Below, one piece after another: positions 7,945 to 17,652 of a DNA stretch of 64,000 nt (within the stretch, counting starts at the first letter, position 1; every line of letters starts with the position of its first letter). Below the pieces are notes generated by a model. That model was not told where the DNA came from. It did no database searches and saw only the letters and a list, made by a program, of their open reading frames with translations. The stretch is taken from contig NZ_CP101750.1 in assembly GCF_026810505.1 (NCBI RefSeq), positions 2,323,448 to 2,387,447 of the forward strand, given 5' to 3'. The position numbers and the translations under genes were made by a program. This DNA comes from Streptomyces sp. Je 1-369. GTDB taxonomy: Bacteria > Actinomycetota > Actinomycetes > Streptomycetales > Streptomycetaceae.

Positions 7945-8343
7945 TCAGGGGCTCGTCTGGGGCTGTTCGGCGATCTGCTCGTGGTGCCTGATCACCTCGG
8001 CGATGATGAAGTTGAGGAGTTTCTCCGCGAAGGCCGGGTCGAGTTTGGCGTTCTCGGCGAGTTCGCGGAGGCGGGCGATCTGGCGGGACTCGCGGCTCGG
8101 GTCGGCGGGCGGCAGGTGGTGCTGGGCCTTGAGGTGGCCGACCTGCTGGGTGCACTTGAAGCGCTCGGCGAGCATGTGGACGACGGCGGCGTCGATGTTG
8201 TCGATGCTGTCGCGCAGGCGGGACAGCTCGGCGCGCACGGCCTCGTCCGCGGCGGGTGCGGGGGGCGTGGTCCGTGCGGAGCCCGCGGCGGGTGCGGGGG
8301 TCGTGCCGTTCACGTTGTCGTCACTGGTGTGGCTGGTGGTCAT
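7945..8343 (-). CDS. Chorismate mutase (AroQ class)
   Basis: A 132-residue all-helical AroQ-type chorismate mutase, converting chorismate to prephenate at the branch to phenylalanine and tyrosine. After a disordered 35-residue Pro/Ala/Thr-rich start comes the core: helix 1 with LSRLRDSIDNIDAAVVHML (the conserved first-helix Arg near the start of LRDSIDNID), the next conserved block ERFKCTQQVGHLKA, then PSRESRQIARL and a last helix around FIIAEVIRHHEQI. It has no signal peptide and no fused prephenate dehydratase or DAHP synthase, so it is a stand-alone cytoplasmic enzyme. It starts 11 bases after the AraC-type regulator gene ends, so the two are probably cotranscribed, without an obvious functional reason. 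Confidence 0.92.
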   Translation of the reverse strand: MTTSHTSDDNVNGTTPAPAAGSARTTPPAPAADEAVRAELSRLRDSIDNIDAAVVHMLAERFKCTQQVGHLKAQHHLPPADPSRESRQIARLRELAENAKLDPAFAEKLLNFIIAEVIRHHEQIAEQPQTSP

Positions 8344-8354
8344 GGTCCCCGAGC

Positions 8355-9263
8355 CTACGTGGCCGGTCCGGGGCCGCTACCGGCGGAAGAGCGCAAAATG
8401 GGTGGGTGCTCGGGGTCGGGTATCTGGTGGGACCAGCCGCCGGGTACGGCCCTTCCTTGCTGGTCGCGGAAGCGTACGGGGGCCATGCCGACCCGGCGGG
8501 TGAAAAGGCGTGAAAAGTATGCGGGGTCGTCGTAGCCGACGCGGCGGGCGATGGCGGCGACGGGGAGTTCGGTGGCGGCGAGGAGTTCCTTGGCGCGGCC
8601 CAGGCGGATGCCGAGGAGGTAGTCCTTGGGGCTGCATCCTGCGCCGCGTCGCACGGCGGTGCGGAGTTCGGCGGGGGTCATGCCGTGTCGGGCGGCGTGT
8701 TCGGCGACGGACAGGGGTTGGAAGGCGTCGCGGGCGAGGGCCTGGAGGACGGGGTCGCCGTCGGGGGCGATGTCGGCGCGGGCGCGGCGCAGGGCGACGA
8801 GGAGTTCGTGGACGGCGGCGCCGGTCTCGACTTCGAGGAGGGGGTTGCCGCGGCGGGCGGCGCGGGCGATGCGGGCGACGACGGCGCGGGCGCCTGCCGC
8901 GTCGGAGAGGGGTACGACGGGGCGGGTGGGTTCGATGTAGCCGAGTTCGGTGTAGGTGGCGGTGGCGGGTCCGGTGAAGTCGACGAAGCACTCGTCCCAG
9001 CCGGTGTCGGGGTCGGGCCCGTAGTGGTGGCGTGCGCCGGGGGTGAGCCAGATGAGGGCGGGTGCGGTGATGGTGGTGCGGCGTCCGTCGGGGCCGCGGA
9101 ACCAGCCGCCGCCGGAGCTGATGACGACGGCGACGTGGTGGTCGAGGGTGCGGGGGCCGACGGTCGGCAGGAGGCCGTGTTGGAGGCCGACGCCGAGGCA
9201 GGCGAGGCCGAGTTTGTGGTGGGCGGGGCTGGGGGTGAAATACCGCATCCACGTGTGGTACAT
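8355..9263 (-). CDS. AraC-family transcriptional regulator
   Basis: A 302-residue regulator. The N-terminal cupin-like sensing domain (about residues 20-140, with GGGWFRGPDG and WLTPGARHHYGP) resembles the AraC ligand-binding domain. The C-terminal part has two helix-turn-helix motifs: LSVAEHAARHGMTPAELR, and LPVAAIARRVGYDDPAYFSRLF with the typical end of the AraC signature. It is divergently transcribed from the GH35 beta-galactosidase gene with 124 bases between, a classic arrangement for a sugar-responsive activator. A 10-bp palindrome GTCCATGGAC at 9327-9336 in that gap may be part of its site. An AAAGGGA stretch lies about 10 bases before the ATG. Expected role: control of galactoside use, by inference from position. 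Confidence 0.9.
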   Translation of the reverse strand: MYHTWMRYFTPSPAHHKLGLACLGVGLQHGLLPTVGPRTLDHHVAVVISSGGGWFRGPDGRRTTITAPALIWLTPGARHHYGPDPDTGWDECFVDFTGPATATYTELGYIEPTRPVVPLSDAAGARAVVARIARAARRGNPLLEVETGAAVHELLVALRRARADIAPDGDPVLQALARDAFQPLSVAEHAARHGMTPAELRTAVRRGAGCSPKDYLLGIRLGRAKELLAATELPVAAIARRVGYDDPAYFSRLFTRRVGMAPVRFRDQQGRAVPGGWSHQIPDPEHPPILRSSAGSGPGPAT

Positions 9264-9387
9264 CCGCGTGCGTCCCTTTCATCCGGGCGCTGGCCCGCTC
9301 CTTGCGTCCAACCGGGCTCGATCTTTGTCCATGGACCCTGTGCCCCGCCAGAGGTGATCGTGGGCGGGACGTGAGCGAGAGGACGCG

Positions 9388-11133
9388 ATGAACGGGTTCA
9401 GGGTCGGCGAGGATGATTTCGAGGTGGACGGACGGCCGGTGCGGCTGCTGTCCGGCGCCATGCATTACTTCCGGGTGCATGAGGCGCAGTGGGGTCACCG
9501 CCTTGCGATGCTGCGGGCGATGGGCCTGAACTGTGTGGAGACGTACGTCCCGTGGAATCTGCATGAGCCGCGCCCGGGGACGTACCGCGATGTCGAGGCG
9601 CTGGGCCGGTTCCTGGACGCGGCGCGGGAGGCGGGCCTGTGGGCGATCGTGCGGCCGGGGCCCTATATCTGTGCGGAGTGGGAGAACGGTGGGCTTCCGC
9701 ACTGGTTGACGGGTGCGGTGGGGGTGCGGGCGCGGACGCGTGACGAGGAGTACTTGGGGCATGTGAGCCGCTGGTTCCGGCGGCTTCTGCCGCAGGTCGT
9801 GGGGCGGCAGTGGCACCGGGGCGGTCCGGTGATCATGGTGCAGGTCGAGAACGAGTACGGGAGTTACGGCTCGGACGGGGTGTATCTGCGGCGGCTCGCG
9901 GATCTGCTGCTCGCGGAGGGTGTCGAGGTGCCGTTGTGCACGTCGGACGGGCCCGAGGACCACATGCTGACGGGGGGTTCGGTTCCGGGGGTGCTGGCGA
10001 CGGTGAACTTCGGGTCGGGTGCCCGTGCGGGGTTCGGGACGCTGCGCAGGCACCGGCCGAAGGGGCCGTTGATGTGCATGGAGTTCTGGTGCGGCTGGTT
10101 CGACCACTGGGGTGCGGAGCATGTCGTGCGGGACGCGGAGGACGCCGCGGGGGCGCTGCGGGAGATCTTGGAGTGCGGTGCGTCGGTGAATCTGTACATG
10201 GCGCACGGCGGGACGAACTTCGCGGGGTGGGCGGGTGCCAACCGGGGTGGTGGTTCGCTGCACGACGGGGAGTTGCAGCCGGACGTCACGTCGTACGACT
10301 ACGACGCGCCCGTCGATGAGTTCGGCCGGGTGACGCCGAAGTTCTGGGCGTTCAGGAAGGTCCTCGCGGAGTACGCGTCCGCTCCTCTGCCCGACCCGCC
10401 CCCGCGGCTGCCGTCGCTGGGCGAGCCCGCGGCGGCGGCCCTGACCGACTGGGCGCCGCTGGACGCGGTCCTGGACGCGCTCGGCTCCCCGGAAGCGGAG
10501 TACGCCGTTCCGCCCACGTTCGAGGAGCTGGACGTGGACCGCGGTCTGGTGCGGTACGCGGTGACGGTGCCGGGTCCGCGTGAGCCGTATCCGCTGAGTG
10601 TGCGGGGGCTGCGGGACCGGGCGGTGGTGTACGTCGACGGGGAGCGGGCCGGTGTCCTGACGGAGGGCACGCCGACGCTGCTCGACCCTGTTGCGGGGCA
10701 CGCGCGCGTGGAGCTGTGGGTGGAGTCCCTGGGGAGGGTCAATTACGGGCCGCGGACGGGTGAGGTCAAGGGGATCACCGGGGGCATCCTGCATGAGCGG
10801 CAGTATCTGCACGGGGTGCGGACGCGGGCGCTGCGCCTGGACGCGTTCGACGTGGCGTCGGCGGTGCGGGCGATCCCCGCGGCGGGCGAGGGTGCGGGGC
10901 GGCCCGGGCTGTACCGGGGGACGGTCGACGTGTCCTCCCCCGGTGACGCGTCCCTGGGTCTGCCGGGGTGGACCCGTGGCTTCGTGTGGGTGAACGGCTT
11001 CAACCTGGGCCGCTACTGGTCGGCGGGTCCGCAGACGACGCTGTACGTGCCGGGTCCGGTGCTGCGGGCCGGGGCGAACGAGGTGTGGGTCCTGGAGCTG
11101 GAGGGGGGCGGGGAGGCGGTCCGGCTGGACTGA
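9388..11133 (+). CDS. Beta-galactosidase, glycoside hydrolase family 35
   Basis: A GH35 retaining beta-galactosidase of 581 residues. The start of the TIM barrel is typical (LLSGAMHYFRV, NCVETYVPWNLHE, VRPGPYICAEWENGGLPHWL). The acid/base Glu lies in VQVENEYGSYG (Glu156) and the nucleophile Glu in MEFWCGWFDHWG (Glu232). The YMAHGGTNF motif follows, then C-terminal jelly-roll domains ending in GFVWVNGFNLGRYW. No signal peptide is present, so it acts inside the cell on imported galactosides. GAGAGGACGCG precedes the ATG. It is divergent from the AraC regulator and followed by a strong hairpin. With the GH101 gene opposite, the area suggests use of galactose-containing glycans, but a shared pathway is only an inference. 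Confidence 0.97.
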   Translation: MNGFRVGEDDFEVDGRPVRLLSGAMHYFRVHEAQWGHRLAMLRAMGLNCVETYVPWNLHEPRPGTYRDVEALGRFLDAAREAGLWAIVRPGPYICAEWENGGLPHWLTGAVGVRARTRDEEYLGHVSRWFRRLLPQVVGRQWHRGGPVIMVQVENEYGSYGSDGVYLRRLADLLLAEGVEVPLCTSDGPEDHMLTGGSVPGVLATVNFGSGARAGFGTLRRHRPKGPLMCMEFWCGWFDHWGAEHVVRDAEDAAGALREILECGASVNLYMAHGGTNFAGWAGANRGGGSLHDGELQPDVTSYDYDAPVDEFGRVTPKFWAFRKVLAEYASAPLPDPPPRLPSLGEPAAAALTDWAPLDAVLDALGSPEAEYAVPPTFEELDVDRGLVRYAVTVPGPREPYPLSVRGLRDRAVVYVDGERAGVLTEGTPTLLDPVAGHARVELWVESLGRVNYGPRTGEVKGITGGILHERQYLHGVRTRALRLDAFDVASAVRAIPAAGEGAGRPGLYRGTVDVSSPGDASLGLPGWTRGFVWVNGFNLGRYWSAGPQTTLYVPGPVLRAGANEVWVLELEGGGEAVRLD

Positions 11134-11148
11134 GGCTCCCGCTGCGAC

Positions 11149-11185
11149 CGGGCCCGCCCCCTCCAGGAGTGAGGGGGCGGGCCCG
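11149..11185. terminator. Bidirectional terminator hairpin after the GH35 gene
   Basis: A perfect 15-bp stem CGGGCCCGCCCCCTC / GAGGGGGCGGGCCCG with the 7-base loop CAGGAGT, starting 16 bases after the beta-galactosidase stop. The convergent GH101 gene ends about 70 bases further right, so it could serve both. Confidence 0.85.
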
Positions 11186-11194
11186 TTCAGCGCG

Positions 11195-11254
11195 TCAGTT
11201 CAGTTCAGTTCAGATCAGATCAGGTCAGGTCAGGTCAGGTCAGGAGAGGAGAGG
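11195..11254. repeat. Pentanucleotide tandem array, 12 units
   Basis: Twelve 5-bp units in a row: TCAGT three times, TCAGA twice, TCAGG five times, AGAGG twice. The identical units are clustered, which suggests stepwise expansion by slippage. It fills the space between the terminator and the end of the GH101 gene. Confidence 0.9.
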
Positions 11255-11257
11255 ACC

Positions 11258-14200
11258 TCAGACCTCCCTCACCTCGAACGCGTCCAGTACGAACTCCGCC
11301 TTGCCGTCGTCGCCGGTCTTGCGCAGGCCCACCCAGGCCTCGCCCGTGGCGGGGGCGGTGAACTCGTAGGTGAGCGTGGTGGGTCCGGTGGCGACCGGCA
11401 CGTCCTTGCGGTCGAGTTCGCGGGGTGCCGGTTCGTCGACGGCGGTGATCCAGGCGTACTGGGCCGCCTTCTCGTTCTCGTACCGGAAGGAGACGCGGTA
11501 CCGCTTGCCGGGCTCGAAGCGGACGGTGTGCGGGACCGTGCGGTACACGAGTCCGGTGTTCTCGCCGCGTGACTTCAGCGAGTTCGCGCCGTCGATGACG
11601 TCGTCGATCGCTTTGCCGTTCCAGCCGCGCTGCGTGTATGGGGCATGGCGCTGCGCGATGTGGGTGCGCGGGTCGGTGACGTCACCCGCGTCGCCCTTCA
11701 CGAAGGGGCCCCAGCCCTGGGGGACGTGTTCGAAGTCCTCGTGGACGAGGGTGGCGCGCGGCAGCCTGGCGGGACGCGGGGTCGCGACGACGCGTACGTT
11801 GTCGTAGCGCACGCGCGCGTCGCCCGCTCCGGTGCGCAGTGTCAGTTCGGCCGTGCCGCCTCCTTCGGGGACGGTGAAGTACGTGAACATGCGCTGGAAG
11901 CGGGTGCCGTGCTTGCGGTCGGCGGCGACGTAGTTCCCGGCGGTGGACGTCTCCGTGGAGTTGGTGGCGGTGATGCCGTCGGCGGTGCGCACCTCCAGGG
12001 TGGCCGTGCGCCGCTCCCCCGGTTTCGCGCCGACCTCGACCTGCACGGATGCGACGTAGGTGCCGGCTTTGAGGCGGGCGAGCCGCTGTCCTACGGAGGC
12101 CGCGCCGCCCGCGCCGATGATCAGTTCGTGGTCGCCGAGGTCGCTGAGCTCGACGGAGGCGGGGCCGCTGACCTTCCACTTCTTGAGGGACCCGGAGTGG
12201 AAGCTCGGGTCGTGCAGTGGGGTGCCCTGGCCCCACTGCGGGTCGGGCAGGGCGGCGGTGCGCTCGCGGTAGAGGACGTAGGGCTGCTTCGGCTCGGCCT
12301 TGAGGGTGACTTTGCCGCCCGCTACGGAGACGTACGACTCGAAGACGCGCCCTTGGTCGGTGAGCCGGTGGAGAGCGATGCGGGAGCGGCGGGCCCAGCC
12401 GCGGGGCAGCTGCCAGGTGCTGGTCCCTCCGGAGGGGTTGTAGTGGTAGAGCTTCGCGGGGTCGTGTGCCTTGCGGGGTTCCCAGGGGAGGAGATAGCGG
12501 CCGTCTTCGTAGACGACGTTTCCGTCCGTGGTGATGCGGCGTTTGCCGGTGGCGTCGGAGACCGTGGTGTCTGCCGCGGACCGCTTGTCTCCGTAGAAGG
12601 TGATTTCGTGCTCGTCCCACGTCTTGATGGGGTACGCCTGGAGGTACTTGGCGGGCAGTGAGTGGGTCCAGATCAGGTCGTAGAAGGCGTGCCAGTCGGT
12701 TTTGCCGACCCAGCCCTCGAAGTTGCCCATGCGGGCGACGCCGAGGAGGGTGGGCCACTTGTCGGCGAAGACGTCCTTCTGGTGGTTGCGGACGAAGCGG
12801 ATGAGGCGGGAGTTGATGCCGCGGGAGGTGTCGCCGCCGTAGTCGGTCTCGGTGGCCCAGTGCGACCAGATCGCGGAGCGTTCGAAGCCGTGGCCCCACT
12901 CCGAGGTGATGGTCCAGCCCTGTTCGCGGAAGGCGCGCTGGAGGCGGTCGGAGGTCCATCCTGACTCGCGGAACACGTCGATGTAGAGGGCGTTCAGGCC
13001 GGGGTGGGTCTGGGCGCGCAGGTCGGCGAAGCGTTTGATGATGTCTCCGGAGACCAGGTCGCGGCGCTGGTCGATGCGGTAGCTCTGGTCGAGCCAGTCC
13101 CACTGTTCGTTCTTCTTGTCGACGAGCTTGTCGGAGAACGCCTTCGCGACGGGGTACGACTCTGTGGCGTTGACGTGCACGCTGAAGTCGCTGTTCCACT
13201 TCTTGCCCTCGCGGACCAGGGTGTTGAGGTCGTCGAGGCCGCCCGCGCGCGTGTTGTAGTTGTCCGCGTAGTCGGGGTGGGCGGAGTCGTGGCCCTCGGA
13301 CTGGTAGCCCTTGAGGAGTGTGTACTGGCGCAGGCCGTCGGTCGCCAGGTGGATCCGCTTGACGTTGTCGAGGGTGGCGAGGAACGGGTTGGTGGCCTGC
13401 GAGGCGAAGTTGAAGGGGATGTGCGGGACGACCCGCAGGTGCTGCTCGTCGGCGCCGAGCGGGGTGACCATGATGTCGCGGAAGGCGGTCGCGGCGTCCT
13501 GCCAGTCGACCTTGCCGTCGCCGTTGCGGTCGCCGGTGATGACGACGGTGGCGTACGGGAGGGGTTCGGTGGCGTCGACGGGGGCGGTCGCGGCGCGGTG
13601 CGTCCACTGTCCGGGGCTCAACCGGGCCTCTACGTAGTCGGCGTTTACGGTGGGGCGTACCGTCTCGCGCCACAGGCGGCCGTTCTCCCAGGTGGTGCCC
13701 GCCTCCAAGGTGGGCTTGTCGTAGACGGTGTTCGTCTCGACTGCGCCGCCGAGCCGGTCGTGTGCGACGACGGCGTACGCGCATCCGGTCGGCGCCTGCG
13801 CGGGCGTGTCCTTCGCAGGTCGTACGAGGGTGTCGCCGCTCTTGGCCTTGTCGAGCTGCACCTTGGCGGCGAGGAGGGCGGCGCCGGGCTGGTCGCTGCG
13901 CACGGAGAGCAGGGTCAGTCCGGGGATGCGCAGGGTTCCGACGCGCAGCGCGGCCGTGTCCGCGATCTTCGTGACACGCCAGTGGACCTGCCTGCCCTCG
14001 ACCGTGATCTCGACGTCGATGCGGGTGCCGCCGTCGAAGGCCAGGACGTACGCGGCGCGCGAGCGGCCCGTCGTGACGGTGACCTTCGGGGTGTGCTCGG
14101 CGTCGTCGATGAGGACGGTGGCGGGGGCGTCCGCGCGGCCGTGCAGCAGGGCGCCGCTCGCGCGGTCCGTGTACGAGACGACGCTCGGGAAGGCGGTGGC

Positions 14201-14392
14201 GACGCGTACGTCCAGGTCTTTCGAGCGCAGGACCACCTCGTCGGCGTGGGGCCCGGCGGGGGCGCCCCGGCCCTTGGTCGCGCCCTGGGCGAACGCGCTG
14301 CCGCCCGCGCCGAGCGCGGCCCCCACCCCGGCGATCGCGCCGGTGGCGACCACGACTCGACGGCTCGGCCCTGACCTGTCTGACGGCGGCAT
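11258..14392 (-). CDS. Endo-alpha-N-acetylgalactosaminidase, GH101, Tat-exported
   Basis: A 1044-residue secreted GH101 enzyme, a family that cleaves the core-1 disaccharide (Gal-beta-1,3-GalNAc) from Ser/Thr of mucin-type glycoproteins. The start at ATG 14390-14392 has GGAGGGG seven bases upstream and gives a twin-arginine signal (SRRVVVATGA, then a small hydrophobic stretch ending SAFAQG). The catalytic domain spans roughly residues 250-760. The nucleophile Asp472 is in LYIDVFRESGW and the acid/base Glu498 in ITSEWGHG, aligned to the DVW and IEWGHG motifs of the pneumococcal enzyme. A beta-rich C-terminal region with carbohydrate-binding-like modules follows. An upstream extension to 14503 is open but lacks a ribosome site. 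No LPxTG anchor or membrane helix is seen, so it is released. Confidence 0.9.
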   Translation of the reverse strand: MPPSDRSGPSRRVVVATGAIAGVGAALGAGGSAFAQGATKGRGAPAGPHADEVVLRSKDLDVRVATAFPSVVSYTDRASGALLHGRADAPATVLIDDAEHTPKVTVTTGRSRAAYVLAFDGGTRIDVEITVEGRQVHWRVTKIADTAALRVGTLRIPGLTLLSVRSDQPGAALLAAKVQLDKAKSGDTLVRPAKDTPAQAPTGCAYAVVAHDRLGGAVETNTVYDKPTLEAGTTWENGRLWRETVRPTVNADYVEARLSPGQWTHRAATAPVDATEPLPYATVVITGDRNGDGKVDWQDAATAFRDIMVTPLGADEQHLRVVPHIPFNFASQATNPFLATLDNVKRIHLATDGLRQYTLLKGYQSEGHDSAHPDYADNYNTRAGGLDDLNTLVREGKKWNSDFSVHVNATESYPVAKAFSDKLVDKKNEQWDWLDQSYRIDQRRDLVSGDIIKRFADLRAQTHPGLNALYIDVFRESGWTSDRLQRAFREQGWTITSEWGHGFERSAIWSHWATETDYGGDTSRGINSRLIRFVRNHQKDVFADKWPTLLGVARMGNFEGWVGKTDWHAFYDLIWTHSLPAKYLQAYPIKTWDEHEITFYGDKRSAADTTVSDATGKRRITTDGNVVYEDGRYLLPWEPRKAHDPAKLYHYNPSGGTSTWQLPRGWARRSRIALHRLTDQGRVFESYVSVAGGKVTLKAEPKQPYVLYRERTAALPDPQWGQGTPLHDPSFHSGSLKKWKVSGPASVELSDLGDHELIIGAGGAASVGQRLARLKAGTYVASVQVEVGAKPGERRTATLEVRTADGITATNSTETSTAGNYVAADRKHGTRFQRMFTYFTVPEGGGTAELTLRTGAGDARVRYDNVRVVATPRPARLPRATLVHEDFEHVPQGWGPFVKGDAGDVTDPRTHIAQRHAPYTQRGWNGKAIDDVIDGANSLKSRGENTGLVYRTVPHTVRFEPGKRYRVSFRYENEKAAQYAWITAVDEPAPRELDRKDVPVATGPTTLTYEFTAPATGEAWVGLRKTGDDGKAEFVLDAFEVREV

Positions 14393-14490
14393 GCGGCACC
14401 CCTCCACGGGACGGAATTCGTGCCGCTCACCATGCGTCGGGTGGGGCGGACGCGCCCATGGACAAAGGAGGGACAGGTCTTGGACTAACC

Positions 14491-14524
14491 GTCGGGACCT
14501 CACGGCGTGGCATGAGGTCCCGAC
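14491..14524 (-). terminator. Terminator hairpin after the trypsin gene
   Basis: A perfect 12-bp stem GTCGGGACCTCA / TGAGGTCCCGAC with a 10-base loop, 12 bases beyond the stop of the trypsin-like gene that ends at 14536. Confidence 0.85.
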
Positions 14525-14535
14525 GACGTGCGGCC

Positions 14536-15453
<918 letters not shown>

Positions 15454-15615
15454 TTATGGAGATCGGTGTCCGCTCAGGACAAGGGGCCTTTTCCGGCCAG
15501 ACCTGTCGAGCGGGGCGGCCCGCGACGCGCACGAGGCCCGTACAACAAGGCGCGACGCCCGTAGAGTGGTGGGCGAGTCGCAGTGTCCCGGTGGAGTCCT
15601 CAGGGGGGTGCGGAT

Positions 15616-16572
15616 GTGACGGTCACCGGCGGTCCCGTCGTGCACGGCTACCCCCATCTGGAGACCGTGCGCGCAGCCGTCACGGCGCTCTACAAACGCC
15701 TCTCCTACGACACCGTGCACTCCTTCGGGACCAGCGTGGCCCCCGCGGACGTGGCCTTCGGCGACCAGGACGACCTGCACCTCGGCGCGCAGCGGGTGGC
15801 CCGCGAGATGGTGCGGCACCTGCATTTGCCCGACGCCCGGATGATCGTCGGCTTCCGCGAGATGCGGCACGCCGCGTCCGTCGAACTCGCCGCGGGGCCC
15901 GAGTACTTCATCGAGCTGAACGACCGCTTCCGCACGCATCGCAGGGACATCGGCGCGGCCCTCGCCCACGAGATCATGCACGTGTATCTGCACCGGCTCG
16001 ACCTGTCGTTCCCCGGCACGCGGGACAACGAGATCCTGACCGACACGGCCACCACGTACCTGGGCGCGGGCTGGCTGCTGCTCGACGCCTACCGCGAGGA
16101 CGGCGCCTCCTCGCAGAAGTTCGGCTATCTGACCCCGGAGGAGTTCGGGTACGTCCTGGCCAAGCGGGCGTTGGCGTTCGGCGAGGCACCGGAGACGTGG
16201 TTCACCAGCGCGCAGGCCTACACGGCGTACACGAAGGGCCTCGCCCAGGCCCGCCGCGACGAGCAGCAGCCGCCGCTGACGGCGGCGGGGTGGGCGGGAC
16301 GTCGGCGGTACGCGAAGGACCGGCGGTACGCGCGAGAGCACGGGTCGGCGGTGCGGGGCGGGGCGGCTGGGGCGAACGGGGGCGGCGGGGCGTCCGGGGC
16401 TGGCGGCGCTGGTGGGCCCGGCGGGGCGTACAGCTTCTCCGGTGACGGTCTCGGTGCGCTGCGCGTGACGTTTTCCTGCCCCACCTGCCACCAGCGGATC
16501 CGGGTTCCCGTGCGGGGGCGGATGCGAGTGCGGTGCACGCTGTGCCGGACGGTGCTGGAGTGCGACACGTAG
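15616..16572 (+). CDS. HExxH metalloprotein with C-terminal zinc ribbon
   Basis: A 318-residue protein. Its core has the zinc-protease motif HEIMH (118-122) followed by the Glu of DNEILTDTA (Glu139), the arrangement of gluzincin/SprT-like metallopeptidases. The family is annotated in actinobacteria only as a metal-dependent hydrolase-like protein. A Gly/Ala-rich linker (about residues 245-275) leads to a two-CxxC zinc ribbon (CPTCHQRIRV... CTLCRTVLEC). No signal peptide is seen, so it acts in the cytoplasm. I place the start at GTG 15616 after an AGGGGGG stretch; a GTG at 15583 is also in frame. A 10-bp tandem array begins right at the stop codon. Substrate unknown. Confidence 0.75.
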   Translation: MTVTGGPVVHGYPHLETVRAAVTALYKRLSYDTVHSFGTSVAPADVAFGDQDDLHLGAQRVAREMVRHLHLPDARMIVGFREMRHAASVELAAGPEYFIELNDRFRTHRRDIGAALAHEIMHVYLHRLDLSFPGTRDNEILTDTATTYLGAGWLLLDAYREDGASSQKFGYLTPEEFGYVLAKRALAFGEAPETWFTSAQAYTAYTKGLAQARRDEQQPPLTAAGWAGRRRYAKDRRYAREHGSAVRGGAAGANGGGGASGAGGAGGPGGAYSFSGDGLGALRVTFSCPTCHQRIRVPVRGRMRVRCTLCRTVLECDT

Positions 16573-16660
16573 CCACTCGTAGCCACTCGTAGCGGCACGT
16601 AGCGGCACGTAGCGGCACGTAGCGGCACGTAGCGGCACGTAGCCACACATAGCGGTGCGC
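16571..16660. repeat. 10-bp tandem array, nine units, at a stop codon
   Basis: Nine consecutive 10-mers: AGCCACTCGT twice, AGCGGCACGT five times, AGCCACACAT and AGCGGTGCGC once each. The first unit begins with the last two bases of the TAG stop of the preceding gene. The period is close to one helical turn of DNA. It is followed 22 bases later by the end of the convergent pentapeptide-repeat gene. Confidence 0.95.
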
Positions 16661-16682
16661 TACGAGAGGCTGTGCGGCCCCG

Positions 16683-17570
16683 TTAGTCCTGCGCCCAGTG
16701 CCCGGGGCGGCGGAGCGCGCCGGGAAGCTTCGTGCGGTCGTCGCCCTTGGCCGCGTTGACCTGCGACTGGGTGAGGAAGAGCGCGCCGGTCAGGTCGGCG
16801 CCGCGCAGGTCCGCGTCGCGGAAGTCCGCGCCGATGAGGTCGGCCGTCCGCAGGTCGGCGTCGCGCAGGTCGGCGCCGATGAGGTAGGCGCCGCGCAGGT
16901 CGACGCCCTTGAGATCGGCGCCCTTGAGCCGCGCACCGATGAGATCGGCGCCCCTGCGGTCCTTCTTCTTGGCACCCTTGCCGCCCTTGCCTCCGCGACC
17001 GCCCTGGCCGCGGTGCTCGGCGCGGACGAGTTCGCTGGTGCGCAGCAGGAGCGTGTTGACGACCTGGCGGTGGGCCGCGACGTCCGTCCCGGCGACGGCG
17101 TCAGGGGTGCCCTGCGCGAGGCGCTCCGTCTCGGCGAGGACGCGCTCCAGGTCGGCGGCGATCGTCCGGGTCTGCGGGTACGTGAGCGCCTCGGTCAGGT
17201 ACCAGAGCAGTTCGTGGATCTGCCGCATGAGCGGGAAGACCTCGAACATCTGCCGTGCGGTGGCCGGATCCCGACGCCAGTCGCGCCCTTCGAAGGTGCC
17301 CTGGGAGACGCGCTGCCCCGCGCCGAAGCAGTCGTACACGGTGCAGCCCCGGTACCCCTTGTCCCGCAGGTCGCGGTGGATGCCGCACCGGAAGTCCGCC
17401 GCCAGGTTGCCGCAGGGCTTCCCCGCGTCCTTGTGCACGGGGAAGTCCGAGGACTTGGAGAAGGTGAGGGCCACGCAGCACAGCCCGGAACAGCTGCCGC
17501 AGTCGGCGCGCAGCGCGGCGCGGTCGTCGTCGAGCAGGGGCAGGGCGACGGGTTCGCGCTCCGGTGTCAT
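16683..17570 (-). CDS. Cys-cluster domain fused to pentapeptide repeats
   Basis: A 295-residue protein with two parts. Residues 20-100 hold a dense cysteine cluster (CGSCSGLCC, then single Cys in KPCGN, FRCGIH, RGCTVYDC), resembling the YkgJ-type zinc/iron-chelating domain. Residues 105-190 are helical. A basic Gly/Lys linker (QGGRGGKGGKGAKKK) leads to about 12 pentapeptide repeats of the A(D/N)LxG type (GADLIGARLKG and following, residues 207-270), which fold as a right-handed quadrilateral beta-helix. Pentapeptide proteins can mimic DNA (as in gyrase inhibitors) or act as scaffolds; neither is shown here. It starts with ATG at 17568-17570. No membrane segment is present. The metal centre suggests a redox or metal-binding role, by inference only. 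Confidence 0.85.
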   Translation of the reverse strand: MTPEREPVALPLLDDDRAALRADCGSCSGLCCVALTFSKSSDFPVHKDAGKPCGNLAADFRCGIHRDLRDKGYRGCTVYDCFGAGQRVSQGTFEGRDWRRDPATARQMFEVFPLMRQIHELLWYLTEALTYPQTRTIAADLERVLAETERLAQGTPDAVAGTDVAAHRQVVNTLLLRTSELVRAEHRGQGGRGGKGGKGAKKKDRRGADLIGARLKGADLKGVDLRGAYLIGADLRDADLRTADLIGADFRDADLRGADLTGALFLTQSQVNAAKGDDRTKLPGALRRPGHWAQD

Positions 17571-17588
17571 CGGGCGGGCTCCTTGTTA

Positions 17589-17619
17589 CGCCCGCAGCCT
17601 CAGTGAGGGGCTGCGGGCG
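17589..17619. terminator. Hairpin between helicase and pentapeptide-repeat genes
   Basis: CGCCCGCAGCC pairs with GGCTGCGGGCG around a 9-base loop. It lies 34 bases after the helicase stop (17653) and before the start of the next gene on the same strand (17570), so it separates two transcription units. Confidence 0.75.
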
Positions 17620-17652
17620 GCTCTCTCGTACCGGTACTGCTGGAAAGTGGGG

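Noticed and set aside
16571-16660. Possible CRISPR array
   Set aside because: Units are 10 bp with no spacers and no cas genes nearby.
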